From Trochalopteron elliotii (taxonomy: Eukaryota > Chordata > Aves > Passeriformes > Leiothrichidae): a stretch of 64,000 nt of DNA. The stretch spans positions 221,644-285,643 of the forward strand of contig JANPWX010019351.1 in the NCBI GenBank assembly GCA_024734555.1, given 5' to 3'. The translations under genes and the position numbers were made by a program. Position 1 is the stretch's first letter. The number at the start of each line of letters is the position of its first letter. The notes under the pieces are model-generated. The model worked only from the letters and a program-made list of their open reading frames with translations, had not been told where the DNA came from and ran no database searches. This document shows positions 10,997 to 23,100 of the stretch, one piece after another.

Positions 10997-11182
10997 CTAA
11001 TTAAGGATGGAGATTTTCCTTGGCCCTCCTTTTGTTGTGGTGTATTTATAAAAACACCTCTTAGTATCTTTCACAGCAGTGACCAGATTGAGTTTTAGCC
11101 AAGCTTTTGCCTTTCTAATTTTCTCTCTACGTGACCTAACAATACCCTTGCACTTTTGATGAACTGCATGCCCTTCTTCCAA
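10997..11182 (-). pseudogene. CR1 ORF2 linker fragment
   Basis: A 61-codon open frame on the minus strand includes RREKIRKAKAWLKLNLV and CFYKYTTTKG. It is typical of the basic stretch between the endonuclease and reverse-transcriptase domains of CR1 ORF2. It lies in the right order between the linker near 11,400-11,650 and the reverse-transcriptase fragment. Confidence 0.75.
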
Positions 11183-11644
11183 AATTCATAAACCCTCTTT
11201 TTTTTCCCAGAGTTCCTGTGAAAGATTTCCATTCAGGATTGTCTTCTTCCCTGACAGCCATCTTTTGACACATGAAGACAGCCTGCTCCTGGTGTCTTTA
11301 AGATTCCCTTCCTAAAGTGTGTTCAACCTTTCTGGACTCAGTTATTATTAAGGAGCGTTTTCCAGGGGTCTCTCTGAACCACTATCCCTGAACAGGTCAA
11401 AGCCAACCCTCTGTGAAGTCCAGGGTACAGGTTTTTTTGACCTCCCTCCTTACTTCACCAAGAATTGAAAACTGTGTCATTTCCTGGTCACTATACCCAA
11501 GATGGTCTCTGACAACCACATCTCCCACCAGCCCTTCTCTGTTCATGAGAAGCAGGTCAAACAGGGAACCACTCCTGGCAGGTTCACTTACCACCTGTGT
11601 TGAAATTCTGTTCTTTACATTCCAGGAACCTCCTAAATTGTTTC

Positions 11645-12151
11645 CTCTCTTGTTGCAATGCATGATTGATGCTTTCAAAGTTTTATATGTATTTTATTTA
11701 TTTTGTGTTGGTATGTTCCTCCCAAAGTCCCTTCACCCATTCCCAAACCCACACGGTATCTCCCAGAGGGGAGCCCCTTGTCAATCACCCTGGTAACTTG
11801 AGGGGAGATCATCTCCCATTCGACCAGGTGCCCAACACCTGCCCCTTCCAATTGTTCTGTTAAGTGCCCCTGTCCTGGAGCACCTTTCCATCCATTGGCC
11901 CAAATTCTCCAGCTGCCTCAGGCTGTGTCCTGGGGTACAAAACGGAGAAGGACAGGCCAGGCCGTGTTTTTTGCACATGGAGCTGCACCGAATAAACACC
12001 TTCCAAACCACGGCAGAAGCCCACTCTTCATTTCCAGCCTTATCCACGCTGAGCCAGCTGATCTGAGGAACCCACAAACTGTCTCGGTTGGTCTGGGGTT
12101 TACTGCTTAGCTGGTAAAGCAGCCCCCAAGGAGAAACCACCAGCACTCTCT
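11645..12151 (-). mobile_element. Solo LTR nested in CR1, 6-bp target duplication (copy 1)
   Basis: The LTR is 11,651-12,145 (495 bp). On the minus strand it begins TGCTGGTGGTTTCTCC and ends CATTGCAACA. The flanking six bases are identical: CTCTCT at 11,645-11,650 and CTCTCT at 12,146-12,151. Six-base duplications are typical of ERVK-like (class II) elements. AATAAA-type signals lie near its minus-strand 3' end (ATAAATAAAATAC). It splits the CR1 linker, and the CR1 reading resumes on the other side, so it inserted after the CR1. The same LTR occurs at 52,056-52,554 and starts again at 63,935. No internal retroviral sequence is present. Confidence 0.92.
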
Positions 12152-12216
12152 GCTGTGCTGAGTTCCTAGCAGTCATTCAGCAAGTTAAAGTCTCCTGTAA
12201 GTACAAGGACTAGTGA

Positions 12217-12570
12217 TCACGGAGCATCAGCCAGCCACTTATGGAATAGTTCAGCTGTCATTTCATCCTGGTTGGATGGCCGGTAACAAACTCCCACCAG
12301 GATCTTTGTCTTGTTGGCCTTACCCGTGATTCTCACCCATGTGCACTCAACCTTGTCATTACTATCCTTGGCTCCTATGCAGTGAAAACACCCTTTTATG
12401 TACTGAGCTACCCCACCACCTCTCCTTCCTCGCCTGACCCTTTTGAAGAGCTTGTAGCCATCCACTCCAACACTTAAGTCATGACAATCATCCCACCACA
12501 TTTCCATGGTGACAACTACATCACAGCTTTGCTGCACAAAAGCTTCCAGCTCTTCCTGTTTGTTTCCCAT
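12217..12570 (-). pseudogene. CR1 endonuclease fragment
   Basis: A 117-codon open frame on the minus strand matches the apurinic-type endonuclease domain of CR1 ORF2. Visible motifs are NKQEELEAFVQQ near the start, WWDD, then GYKLFKRVRRGRRGGGVAQY, VECTWVRI and GVCYRPSNQDE, ending at WLADAP. In CR1 this domain nicks target DNA for target-primed reverse transcription. Only the N-terminal half is present: after 12,217 a stop occurs and the LTR at 12,145 interrupts the element. Confidence 0.9.
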
Positions 12571-12640
12571 GCTGCTGCACTAGTGTAGATGCACTTCAGC
12601 TGGGCTATTTATTTCAAACACCAGCATGTGGCCCCCAGTC

Positions 12641-13594
12641 TTATCTCTAGCAATTCTGATGTTATCCGTTTCCTGCAGTGTTTCCCGTGCTATTGCATTC
12701 ACACAACAAGATTTCGGTAGTGAACGGGCTGCAAGGGTTGCTTCTGTGAGAAGACACCATTTTTTCCCTCTGCCATGTGGGCACTATGTTAATAAATGGT
12801 TGTGTTTTTTCACTTTCATCCACACGTGTTAATGTGTTATTGACAGAAAGAGATTGTTACAACCCTTTTTTCAAGAGAAAACACTCATTCCAGGGTGTTT
12901 TTCTTCCTAAACTTGTCTCTAAATTGAGACAATGATGAAATTATTTTTTTCTCAGATGTCATGAAAGACCAGATTCCTGTCTGTTGATCTCTACAAAGAC
13001 TAAAAGAAAATAGCTCTCAGTATTAGTCAGCATCAGAGTCAAAAGCAAATGTCAAAAAGCATTTTGTCATAACACAGAAAATTATTTTTTAAAATTGTTT
13101 ATAAAGCCAGATATATTAACTTCAAAAATTCTGCTGAATTAGGGATTAAAATATTACTGCCAGATAAACATCCAGCAATAAGAACTGGTGAAGAATCAAA
13201 CTTCCTTAAGACTTGCTCATCGGGTCCAATACTTAAAGTACTTATCTTTTGACATGCTGACAAGACGTAAATTCTACAGTAATTCAGCACATCTGCATTT
13301 AGGGACGGTGTATAGAATATATATTTTAGAATATGTATTTTAAGTATGCCCTACTTTAAAGAAAAATCAGAACAAGCCATGCCTCACATCTTCTTGCCTT
13401 CCCTCTGCAAAACTCATCTATCTGGCTACATTTTTTCCTGAAAACCAGGTAATGCAACAGAAAAACAAGGACTAGTTATACTGGCCTGGCTTAAGTAACC
13501 TAACCAGAAGAAAAATATAATTGAAAATATTTTCCTGACTTTTTTTTTTTTTTTTTAGCTATGTCACTTTTTTGAACAAGGCTGCTGGAGGTTA
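12641..13594. other. Spacer, nothing firm recognised
   Basis: The first 100 bp may be the degraded 5' leader of the CR1. The remainder is AT-rich with an 18-T run near 13,539-13,556. No gene is seen. Confidence 0.4.
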
Positions 13595-13609
13595 GGAGTT
13601 TGATTTATT

Positions 13610-13700
13610 GTAGATATAGTAGACAGTAGAATTATATATCCTATATAGTAGATAGTAGAATTATATATCCTATATATAGGATATAGTAGAATTACATAGT
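13610..13700. repeat. 29-bp tandem repeat with embedded palindrome
   Basis: Two units share AGTAGAATTATATATCCTAT and a TAGTAGAYAG start, and a third partial unit follows. A perfect 20-bp palindrome, ATATCCTATATATAGGATAT, occupies 13,665-13,684. Confidence 0.8.
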
Positions 13701-13994
13701 CACTAATAAAATTACAACAGTTTTAGCTCAAATCAGAACTGTACTATCTATTAAAATTCAGTTCCAGACATGTTCAGACCAGTGCTGAGAAAAACATACC
13801 TGTGTCCTGCCCACAGCCAGTCTGGCTGTTCCTCAGCTATTTGGCTCTTTTAATTTGCTATGGATGTATAACATGGTGGGTGGGAATATGCCCAAATAAT
13901 CTTCCTCATCTGTCATTAGCTAATCCTGTGATGAGATCCTTAACTTTCTTCCACTTTATTTTTCATCTTTTGCCAGTATATTTTGCATAGCTTT

Positions 13995-14052
13995 CGTGTG
14001 TGTGTGTGTCCGTGTGTGTGTCTGTGTGTGTGTCTGTGAACGTGTGTGTACT
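13995..14052. repeat. (GT)n microsatellite
   Basis: Interrupted GT repeat with TC and CC interruptions. Confidence 0.95.
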
Positions 14053-14276
14053 TAAAGTCCCCACACTTTGGGTCACATCTAAAATGTAAAAAAGTCACCC
14101 AGCTTCTTGTGACATACTTGTGATACTATTAGGAACAGTGATATTATTTTGAATTAAGCCTACATAAAAATAAAAGAAGGCAAAGCTGTTGGGGTGCTCT
14201 CTCATTAATTCTGCAGGGTCTTAGAACCCATTTTTGTGTAGAACCAAAATATCATGAATTCCCTGTGATTTATTGC

Positions 14277-15115
14277 TGTAATGGTCTGGTTTTTAAAGTT
14301 ATTAGAAATGCCACTGCCTGAATTAAAAATGAGAGTAAACGAGCCCATATGCCAAAGCCAGTAGTGTAGATTTTATTTAATAGTAAATACGAGAGAGAGA
14401 GAGAAGGAAAGAGAAAGAGAAAAGAGGTGGGTGGGGGGACAGAAAGAGAGTGACTGAGACAGATTAAAGGAAATATCACCTTTTCATGGACCCCACTGGC
14501 ATCCCTATGATCCTCTCCAGATCGTCTTCTTGGTGATGAGGGTGTCCCAAAACACATAGAATCTAATGGATTAATATCCATTCAGGCCAGCTAGGAATGC
14601 CCAGGTACCTCCCCTGGGGCAGGGGTGCAGTTTGACAGAGTGTCCTGCAGCAGACTCTGGGTCTGTGCATCACTTTGCCTCATGTGCAGTGCTGTGGTGC
14701 AAGGCCTCAGGAATGAGTCTGGGGAGCACTTTGGGGGGGGGGTCTGTGGTGGATTATCACACTCCCTCAGCTGTCTCCCATGTGAATGTCCCATGGATGT
14801 GGCCTTCCCAGAGTTGGGGTTTCACAGGTGGGCTGGTTTGTGTAAGGCAGGATGGTGTTCAGTGCCTCTGACCAGAGGTTACATCACACACCCAAACCAT
14901 CTCCTCCTCACTCAGTTGGGGTGAGTCTTTGTAAATCTGGCCTTTGTGGGCTCTGGTCTCCCCCACCCCAAACCCAGCCAAGGGAGGATTTTCTGCTGTG
15001 TTTGGCTTTCTTGTGGATGCCTTCCTTTCCCTCAGCCTTGTTTCTTTCTCCCCAGACCTGAGATGATTGAACAATAGTGTCCCCTTTGTATTACCGAGGT
15101 GGCTTCACTCACAGT
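14277..15115 (-). mobile_element. Possible old LTR or other retroelement fragment
   Basis: This block is GC-richer than its flanks, holds a purine-rich GA tract (14,390-14,455) and a minus-strand AATAAA near 14,370-14,375, and has LTR-like composition on the minus strand. TG...CA ends are possible at 14,277 and about 15,110, but no target duplication was found. No coding sequence is recognised. It could also be another kind of repeat. Confidence 0.3.
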
Positions 15116-16702
15116 CCAAAGTTCTAGTCAGGCATCTTCAAGGAGGGGTGGGCTTCTGTGGTTGTAGATTCTTTATACAGTTTTTTCTATAATGGGCAAA
15201 ACTCCTCCATAACAATGTTTAAGGCATGAACCATTTCAGTTTCTGAAAATTGTATATTTTTCTTTCTTGTGGTCAAGAAAATGGGCATTCAGATAGAAAT
15301 AATAATTCTCTGTGTGATTTTGAGAAATTTAATCCATGGCAAATGCTGTGTCTGCTGTATTGGAGGTACAACCAGAATCAGATTAATGGACCAAAGACAT
15401 TTTCTGCCAAGGAAAAATACAAACCAAACCAAAACACAAAACAAAACAAACAAAAAACCAAACAAAACCCCAAGATCAAAAATATCCCCCCAAGTCCATA
15501 CTTAATTTAAATTATAGTCATGCTTAAGGACCTTGATGTGGCAGAATGTTATGATTATAAATTATTCTGCAAGTAAGAAATCTGCAAGTTTCTTGCCTTA
15601 GACAAGGAAAATTAAAGCCTTTTATTACACAACACAGAATCAAAAAAATGTTTCACAATCCTTTATCCCTATATCAGAAATTTGTTAGGAAATTAAAATA
15701 TTACTGATCATTAATTAAATTGCTCATATAGCATTTAAATAAAAAAAATTACTACTTTTTCTTTTAACCAGCAATTTGTACTAAACAAAAAGATAGACAA
15801 AGTTATTCACAAAGTTCATTAAAATGTCAGTTGTATTTGTGCATTCATTTACTAAAATAATCATCTAAGTTTACGTAAGAATAGTCATCTTTATTCAATT
15901 GAGTTTTTCTTCTTCTGAAAAATCTATGTAAAGACAAATACGTATCTTTTTCTTACTGAAATGTGAGAAAGAATTGCATATCCAATTGTCACTCTGTTGG
16001 AGTTACTGGATTCCTGGTCATTCCTCACTTAAATGGTTTCTTTTCTGCCTACAATTTGTCTGCCTTACCTAAGAAAAGTGACAGATATATATTTTGAACT
16101 AGCTCGGTATTTAAGGCATTCTCCTAAAGCTGAAAGCCATGAATAAAAATCACTTCAGTCTTAGGATGGAACTGATTGGGGTTTATTTAAATGAAAACAC
16201 TTATGTGAAAATTTTAGGGGATCTTTAAAGGGGAAAATCTTTGTGTTTGGTACATATCAGCATCTAAATGTCCACGCACCTGTTAGTGCCTATATATATA
16301 CTATACCTGAGTGTTCCTGTCAGAAAAGGAACTGCTTGGGAGTGGGCACTGACTCCCTCTACCTGGCTCTCAGAAGTTCAGAGAGACCACAGTTCCCCTA
16401 TGAAGGCTTCTCCGTGTCCAACCAGGGGCACCTGGGAGCACAGGGCTGCTACTGTGCTTTAATGCTTACAGGGATATGAGCATGTTATATTACACTTTTT
16501 GACTAAGGTGCCTGTGGCTTGCTCAAACCACATTCTGGTTCTCCCTGGATCCAAGTACAACAAACAAGGCAACAGTAAAAGAATGAAACATGAAGGGGAA
16601 AAAAAGGAACCCTAAACTGTTCATAGTAATTAATTTTCATTTTCTGAAACACTCTGGCTGCACTTAGGTATATATTATGGCCAGTGGGATAGTGAGCTAG
16701 AT
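15116..16702. other. AT-rich spacer with A/C-rich simple sequence
   Basis: An AAAC/AACC-type simple repeat lies at about 15,421-15,475. A less AT-rich patch at about 16,320-16,480 has short open frames but no recognised product. Nothing else is seen. Confidence 0.45.
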
Positions 16703-16774
16703 GACATTATGTCACCTCCTAATCATCTACCTGCTGACTGGAGCAGGTAGATGATTAGGAGGTGACATAATGTC
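16703..16774. repeat. Perfect 33-bp inverted repeat with 6-nt loop
   Basis: The left arm, 16,703-16,735, starts GACATTATGTCACC and ends CTACCTGCT. The loop GACTGG is 16,736-16,741. The right arm, 16,742-16,774, is the exact reverse complement of the left. The first mismatch is just outside the arms. The structure is not flanked by LTR or CR1 sequence. Confidence 0.97.
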
Positions 16775-17439
16775 TACTCCACATTATTTCAGTTTACAAC
16801 AAGCACATGTGGGAACACCCAGGAAACTACAGACCTGTTAGTGTACCCTCAGTACCTGGAAGGATTGAAGGGACTATCATACTACTGGGTGATGCTGATA
16901 TTTCTCACATCCCTTTCTGCTTTTCAGGGTTTCCCAGCACCAGGTAAGGGGAAAAGTGGGGTTAACAGGACAGAAGATTTTTCACCATATAGGTGGACCT
17001 TTTGTCTCATGTAGAAACCCCTGTCTTGCCAATTTCCATTTTCAGGGACCAGAAATGGGAACCTGAACATGTAGTACCAGGTCCTTTTTCACCTGCACTC
17101 ACAGTCATCTAGAGTATCATTATCTATCAGAGACCAAATTTTCTTCCAACATTAGAAGTAAAGCAATATCAAACAACTAGAGAAAAGGCTACTAGCTGCT
17201 TATCATCACTGTAGGGCTTAGCTCAGAGACCATGTGAAGAGCGTATCAGTCAATTCCCACAAAAACACATATTCCCACCTGCTGAGCCTGGGGTCTCTGT
17301 GATTCAGTGCTGGAATCTTAGAGCCATCAGTAGGTTTTCATGATAATCATAATGGCATTTTTGGATGTGTGGGAGTGCATTTTTTAATTTTAAGTTTAAT
17401 TCACAAGTTAATGTTCTTTTGTAAAATGGTTTGTTCTTT
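16775..17439. other. Spacer, nothing recognised
   Basis: Moderately AT-rich sequence without a recognised gene or repeat. Confidence 0.45.
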
Positions 17440-18035
17440 GTACCCTTTCTGTTACCCACTTTTGGTTTATCCCTGTTTTCTCCCCAGTCGCAGTTCTATG
17501 ATTGGTTCTGCGTTCTTCCTAAGCTTTCCCCCCAGAGACAGTTATCTGCCCATCACTTGGCAAGTAACCTGTTCTTGTCCATCATTTTGGGGGTCTCTCC
17601 CCACTTCTGGAAGATTCTGAGAGAGGTGTCGAGTGATTAGGCAGGATCCTGATTGTCACCTTCTAATGTTCAGTGTATGGTTGTTTGATATGTTTGTTCA
17701 TGATATGAGCCACCTCCCCATTAAACCCTATTGGTCCCTCCCCCTGTGTTACACCCCCAGTTAAAGGGTCCCCCTCGAGGTTCAGTCGGGGTCTCTGGAG
17801 ACACTGACACCCGAGGTGAGGACTCCACGCAGGAGTACCAATGAACTCGTTGTGACCCAGCTTCTCTGGCGTCCCTCCTTTCATCCTCCTGCCATCGCCA
17901 CGCAGACACTGCTGGGCAAAAAGAACCCACTGGAGTGAGACTGGTGCCGAGGCTAGCCAGGCTTGAGAAACAGGCACAGTCACATGGATGCAAAGAAAAA
18001 CATGAAGAACATGAAGAACATGAAGAACAATTAGC
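17440..18035. mobile_element. Probable LTR fragment, CpG-containing
   Basis: The block carries two ATTGG (inverted CCAAT) motifs near 17,500 and 17,729, several CpGs and a GC-rich part at 17,710-17,960, against AT-rich flanks. TGGTGCCGAGG near 17,941 resembles a retroviral primer-binding region but is not convincing. LTR ends and a target duplication were not identified, so orientation is open. A 9-bp ACATGAAGA repeat (about 18,000-18,030) sits at the right edge. Confidence 0.4.
18000..18030. repeat. 9-bp ACATGAAGA repeat, three units
   Basis: Three head-to-tail copies of ACATGAAGA, the last followed by ACAATTAGCC. Confidence 0.9.
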
Positions 18036-19960
18036 CATTCATCTCCTTCATACTCAAGTACCCACCTCCATCATATAAACAGTATTTCTAGCTTTATAAG
18101 GTAACACAAATGAAACAAAAAGATTGCTGACTAAAATTCACTGAGCCAGCAAATGGATTGACACATATAAGAGGTCCAATTTTTCTAGTTTCAGTATCAA
18201 TAGATTTAGAGGCTACACAGATACAAGATGCTGACTCTTCCCTCTTCCCATTCTAGTATGATGTGTCAGTCTTCTCCAAAACAAATAATTATGAAATGGG
18301 ACAAAGCAGACATTAGAAAAAGAGCAATAACATCTTTATATCCTTAGGACATATGTACAGACTGAAAACATAATGAAATCTATCTGATTTATTTTGCAGT
18401 AAAGAGGGCAGAGGGCTGAATGTGACTAATATGCACCACATCTTAATTTCACCATCTTTTCTTGCAAAAGATATTTTCATTGTTTGAAGTAAATAATATT
18501 GGGACAGGCAATTTAGCAAACTGCACAATTATTTCAGGTGAACTACAATATGTGATTATGGAGTTTTAACTCATAATTAGGTAATCTGTGATGTGCCAAC
18601 AAATCAGAAGTCTTCCAGAGACTAGATTATTTCTCATCATCATAGAAGACATTTTTCATCCTATATTGCAGCCAACAGTACCAATTAACTTCTAAAGCAA
18701 CAGGGTGCAGAAAAAAAGTCAGGTACTATACCTAATGACTGTGTTGACCTGACTTTCCTTCTCTGTCTCTGTGATTACCACTGGCTCTTTATCGCCTACA
18801 GTGAGTGAAAGTACTTGCATTCCAAAGCCTTATCTCTTATAATTTGGAATATTGCATGTACCATTTCCACAGATTTGAACTTTAACATATAACAAACAAA
18901 CAAACAAATGCATTAAAATGTTTCACTATTAAAAAAAACTTTCTGAATGGATATCCATAATGTCCTAATAACTTATTTTCATCTTGGCAGTATAGATTAT
19001 CTTCTTATAAATCAAAAAGATAAATGAACAAAAAGAAACACTGGCATTCTGTAGTATCACTAGCTTTCAGTTTTATTCACAGGTATCTCTGAATTCCTGC
19101 TGAACACATTTGTCATATTTCAACTCTTTTTGGTAATTATGTCTTAGTTACATATTGCTGGTTTTCTTTTGTGCTTCTAATCTGTGATATGTGGTATTGT
19201 AATTACCACACCAGCTGCCATCTAACTTGGGTAGATAAAATTTTGCACATAAAAACAAGACAAAGGAGAATGAGTCATTACCTATGTGCTGAAAATATTA
19301 TGAAAAGATTGAATTTAAGAGTATCTAACAAATCAGAAAAACAATATTTACATGATGAAAAGTGAGAAGCACATTCAAAGAAAGAAAATAATATGAAAGG
19401 AAAAAAAAGCCAAGAAAGTTGAAGAATTATGGACACAGACAAGATATCATCATTATATTGAAAACATTGTTAATAATCTTTCTTCTTTACTCTCTCAAAG
19501 GATTTTGTTTCTCATTAGTTACTATGATCAAAAGCCTTTAAAAGCATCCTAAACTCTTTTTCAGGAAAATGAACACAGTACGTCTGTAAGCAAGTGCAAA
19601 ACCACTTTTTATAACTAAGTAAGATAGAACAGAGTGCTTTGGAGACACTGTGTTCCATATGTTCTAAAAATGGTGTATTGCCTCCATTAGGAGGCAACAG
19701 CTACACCTTTTCTCAGCAAGGCAATCACAAGTTGTACCACTCTTGTTATTATACACTCTTGATGTATAATTTTCATATTCATTGTCTTACTTTGAAAGAG
19801 AGCTGTCTGCCAAAGAAGGCAGAAACCAGAAAGAAGGCAGAACAGAAAATGTGACCCCCTCCCCTCCAAATTATTATAACTTTGAAATTACAGGGCTTTC
19901 GGGCAAAGATACGGGAAAAGAAAATAACCATTCTTTACTACTACATATCTATGTATAACA
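18036..19960. other. AT-rich spacer
   Basis: Nothing is recognised beyond a short (CAAA)n at about 18,891-18,907. Open frames are short and chance-like. Confidence 0.5.
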
Positions 19961-19962
19961 AG

Positions 19963-20160
19963 GCAAACAAACAGCAACAACAACAGCAACAACAAACACA
20001 AAACCCCACAAAGCCAGTTCCAGCCCCCTCTGTGGGCCGTCCGGCACTCTCCCCTGGCGCAGTTCCGGTCACCGCCGGCAGGGGCGCTGGTGGCTCCCAG
20101 TTAAAGTTTTAAATCATAACAAACATAGTCCAACCAACTACCGGCACCACGAGGTGAACA
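19963..20160. other. (CAA)n followed by a CpG-dense block
   Basis: A CAA/CAG-type repeat (about 19,967-20,000) leads into a GC-rich stretch with about seven CpGs between 20,035 and 20,100 and three more by 20,160, unusual for the surrounding AT-rich, CpG-poor DNA. No open frame of interest or splice signal is seen. It may be a fragment of a GC-rich repeat or a tiny CpG island. Confidence 0.5.
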
Positions 20161-23100
20161 CGTAATGGTTATGTAACTTGTTTTTCTACCTTTAATTCTC
20201 TGAGTCACTTTCCCACAGTCCTCTTCTACTTAGCTGAAGTAGCAGGCCTGAGCAGCGACTTTACAAGGGTAACAAGGCCCTTATTTTGTAAGGACTTACG
20301 TATATGCATACCTATATGTACTTACCTATATATATATATATATATGCAACAAAAACCATGCAAGGTGGCTTTAAAAGGTGAAGAAAGTGCAGAAAAGGAA
20401 ACAGAAAAATTAAATTAAACTAAATAGGACATTCCTAAATAAAATATTCTAGAAAATTCCATGTAAATTGAAGAGAACCTGCATTAAAGAATATAAAATT
20501 GAAGGGGACATATGCTATTAGAAAACATAAACTGTATCAGCTCTCCATGGGACACATTTGCTGTAGAGCAATTACACCACTTCCTTGATATTATTGTACT
20601 TCTATATTATTCAGTCTACCAGTCACTCTTGCGAGAGTAGAAAAATTAAAGCTAACCTTAAAACAAGAATAAAATGAGCTGGTTTTGAATTTTAAGGCAA
20701 TACAAGAGAAATGAAAGCAGAAAAGTAGCACAGGAAATCAAGGAATTAACTGTTTCACAGAGTTTCTAGCAAAGCACAGTAAAATCATGGAAAAATAAGC
20801 CAGGACAGATCTCGTAAAGAACATTTTACTGCGACAGTGTATCATCAACTCTCACTTAATAAAAAATAATGATGTTAGAATTTGTTTTACCTGCAACAAC
20901 AGTGCTGAACCACCTATAATATTACAGAAATATACTCTTTACCTCTGTAGTTTAATCCTGTAATTTAGTTCTATTTGTTTGAATTACAAGGACCAAGGAA
21001 CAGAAAAGTTTCTTTGCTCTCTCTTTACCATAGTCTTTCACGTATTTGAAATCACTAACATGTTCAGGGATCAGTCTTTGTATCTCTTAAGAGTGCTATT
21101 TTCCTAAGCTTTCACCATCAGTAATTTTTCTAGCCATCTATTCATATCTCCTGCTTTCCAACAGGTCACATCCTAATTTACGTGTTCATGTAAAACCAGA
21201 CTATGCACTGTAAATACAACATCACCTTGCAGAGAATGAAATGTAATTTTTTTTTACATTTAAAGATTTTAGATTTAGGATAACAAGTATAGAACTAATC
21301 TGACATTGTACATATCCAAATTAAATATGTTTATGTGTGAGATAGTCAATCTAGGGTACTTTTAGCAAGGCTTATTAATAAATTATTAATGTTGTACCCT
21401 GATGGAGACTAAATTCAGGAATTTCCAGTTAACTTAGAAATGTTTGTTGATAAGAAACTAAATATTCCCCAGGGAGTCTGTGTCTTTTCTTTGATTATAT
21501 GGGGAGTGGAATGTTACATGCTGAAAAGTAGATCTTTAAATTTAAAGATAAAACCTAGTCAGTGTGTACATGCATATACATATTTCCAAATCTCTTGTCT
21601 GGTCTTCACAATTTAAGTGCTATTTTTTTAGTCTCCAGGTGTTATAATTAAACCAAAACAAATCAAGCAAACAAACAAATAAAGAAACAAATATAAATAA
21701 AGGAGAGATACATTTGAGAGAAGTATGAACTCTACTCTACTTATCTGAAAATAATTAAATATAACTCCTTTTCTGAGATATCTTACAACAGTGATATTAT
21801 TTACCTCTGATTCAAAATGCTAGCATTAGTAATGTTTTATCCTTCCTATGAAAAATATGTAAGAACACACATAATCAACATAATTTAATTTCCTGTTTTG
21901 ATGACTTGCATGAGCAAAACTTGGAAGAGATCTTTAATATTTCCCCTGATTAAATGTCAACTGCTGTAAATATTTGCCTTTTTATTCAAATGCATTAATG
22001 CTAAGACATACTTAAAACTCCCTTTATTTCAAACCAACTCTATTTCTTTTTTAGCATAGAACAGAGCAGATATTGAATGTGGCAGTCTCCGGGCACCTGA
22101 GGAACGAGGCAGACGCAGCAGCTCAAAGGGAAGCTTCTACTACTCTATTCTAAAAATCTGACTCCATATATACATTTTTACAAAAGGCCAGAGATTGGCT
22201 ACACACGTTGCCACCTCTTGACCTGGATGGTGAACATCACTGTCCATCACATTTCTCCTCCCAGAGGATAAGAATGTAAATAATAGATAAATGCTAAAAA
22301 TACATGTTATTTTTGTGAAGCTGCATGAGAAACTCCAGTTCGAGACTATAAACAACAAAAAGGCTTTTGCATCAGGGCGACAATTGAAGGTAGTAAGGAA
22401 AAGACTTGCCTATACTTTTTACCAGAAAAGAAATGCCAGAAATCCAGGGAGGAAATGCCTTCTGTTCTGAAGAACACATCTTATCATAGATAATTTATTT
22501 TTACCTGCTGGCAGGGGTCCTAGAGTGACTGCTGATGAAAACTGGGAAGTTTTTCATCATAAGTGAAACACCTGGTGCTTGTTACTCATTTGTGTTCATT
22601 TGTTATTCACAGAAAGAGTTAAATTCGCACTTCTTTCCTCTCTACATTTACCAGTGTGACTCCAGAGACTCTGAAAACTGGATTCTTGTATCAGATGGCC
22701 ATGTCATCAATTTCTTACAGAAGCAAATTTATCAAAAATACCTGAGGCTGATTTGCAGAGTCATCTACAGGGCAGATTACATTTATGGTAACTAAAAAAA
22801 CCTAATGAATGAAAGGGGATTTTTTTCACATTTTCTTAGTGAAGATACTTGAGCCATCTAAAGAGCTACATCCCTTCTTTCCTTGCTTTAGTTGGCTCAT
22901 TTAATGAAAAAGGGAAGCAAAACAATCTCGTTTGTGTGGATATGCTCCCTGCGTTGTAATTGATTTTTGTGTATAATTTTTTTTTTTTTTGCTGCCTTCA
23001 GAGAGATTCTATGCTTTCCCTATGTCATATTCTAGCAGAAGAGATCCAGTAAGAGGAAATTCACATTCAGGAAATTCACATTTAGGACATTGCCAGAAAT

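Larger units (their letters stand above)
10450..12640 (-). mobile_element. CR1 LINE, degraded, interrupted by a nested LTR
   Basis: Reading the minus strand from about 12,640 down, the order is CR1 leader, endonuclease region (12,570-12,217), start of the linker, then a 495-bp LTR (12,145-11,651). CR1 linker sequence then resumes (SEPARSGSLFDLLLMNREG near 11,590-11,535), followed by a basic segment (11,182-10,997), the N-terminal part of reverse transcriptase (about 10,808-10,640) and, after a jump, 3'UTR-like sequence to about 10,450. The palm of the reverse transcriptase with its catalytic aspartates is absent, so an internal deletion joins the finger region to the 3' end. Stops and frameshifts occur throughout. 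CR1 is the dominant LINE of birds. The copy is inactive. Both end points are approximate. Confidence 0.9.

Noticed and set aside
14277..15115. Confident LTR with target duplication
   Set aside because: Candidate TG...CA ends were found, but no matching 4-6 bp flanks, so it is kept only as a low-confidence feature.
16703..16774. Intrinsic transcription terminator
   Set aside because: The organism is a vertebrate, the stem has no following T tract, and no gene precedes it.
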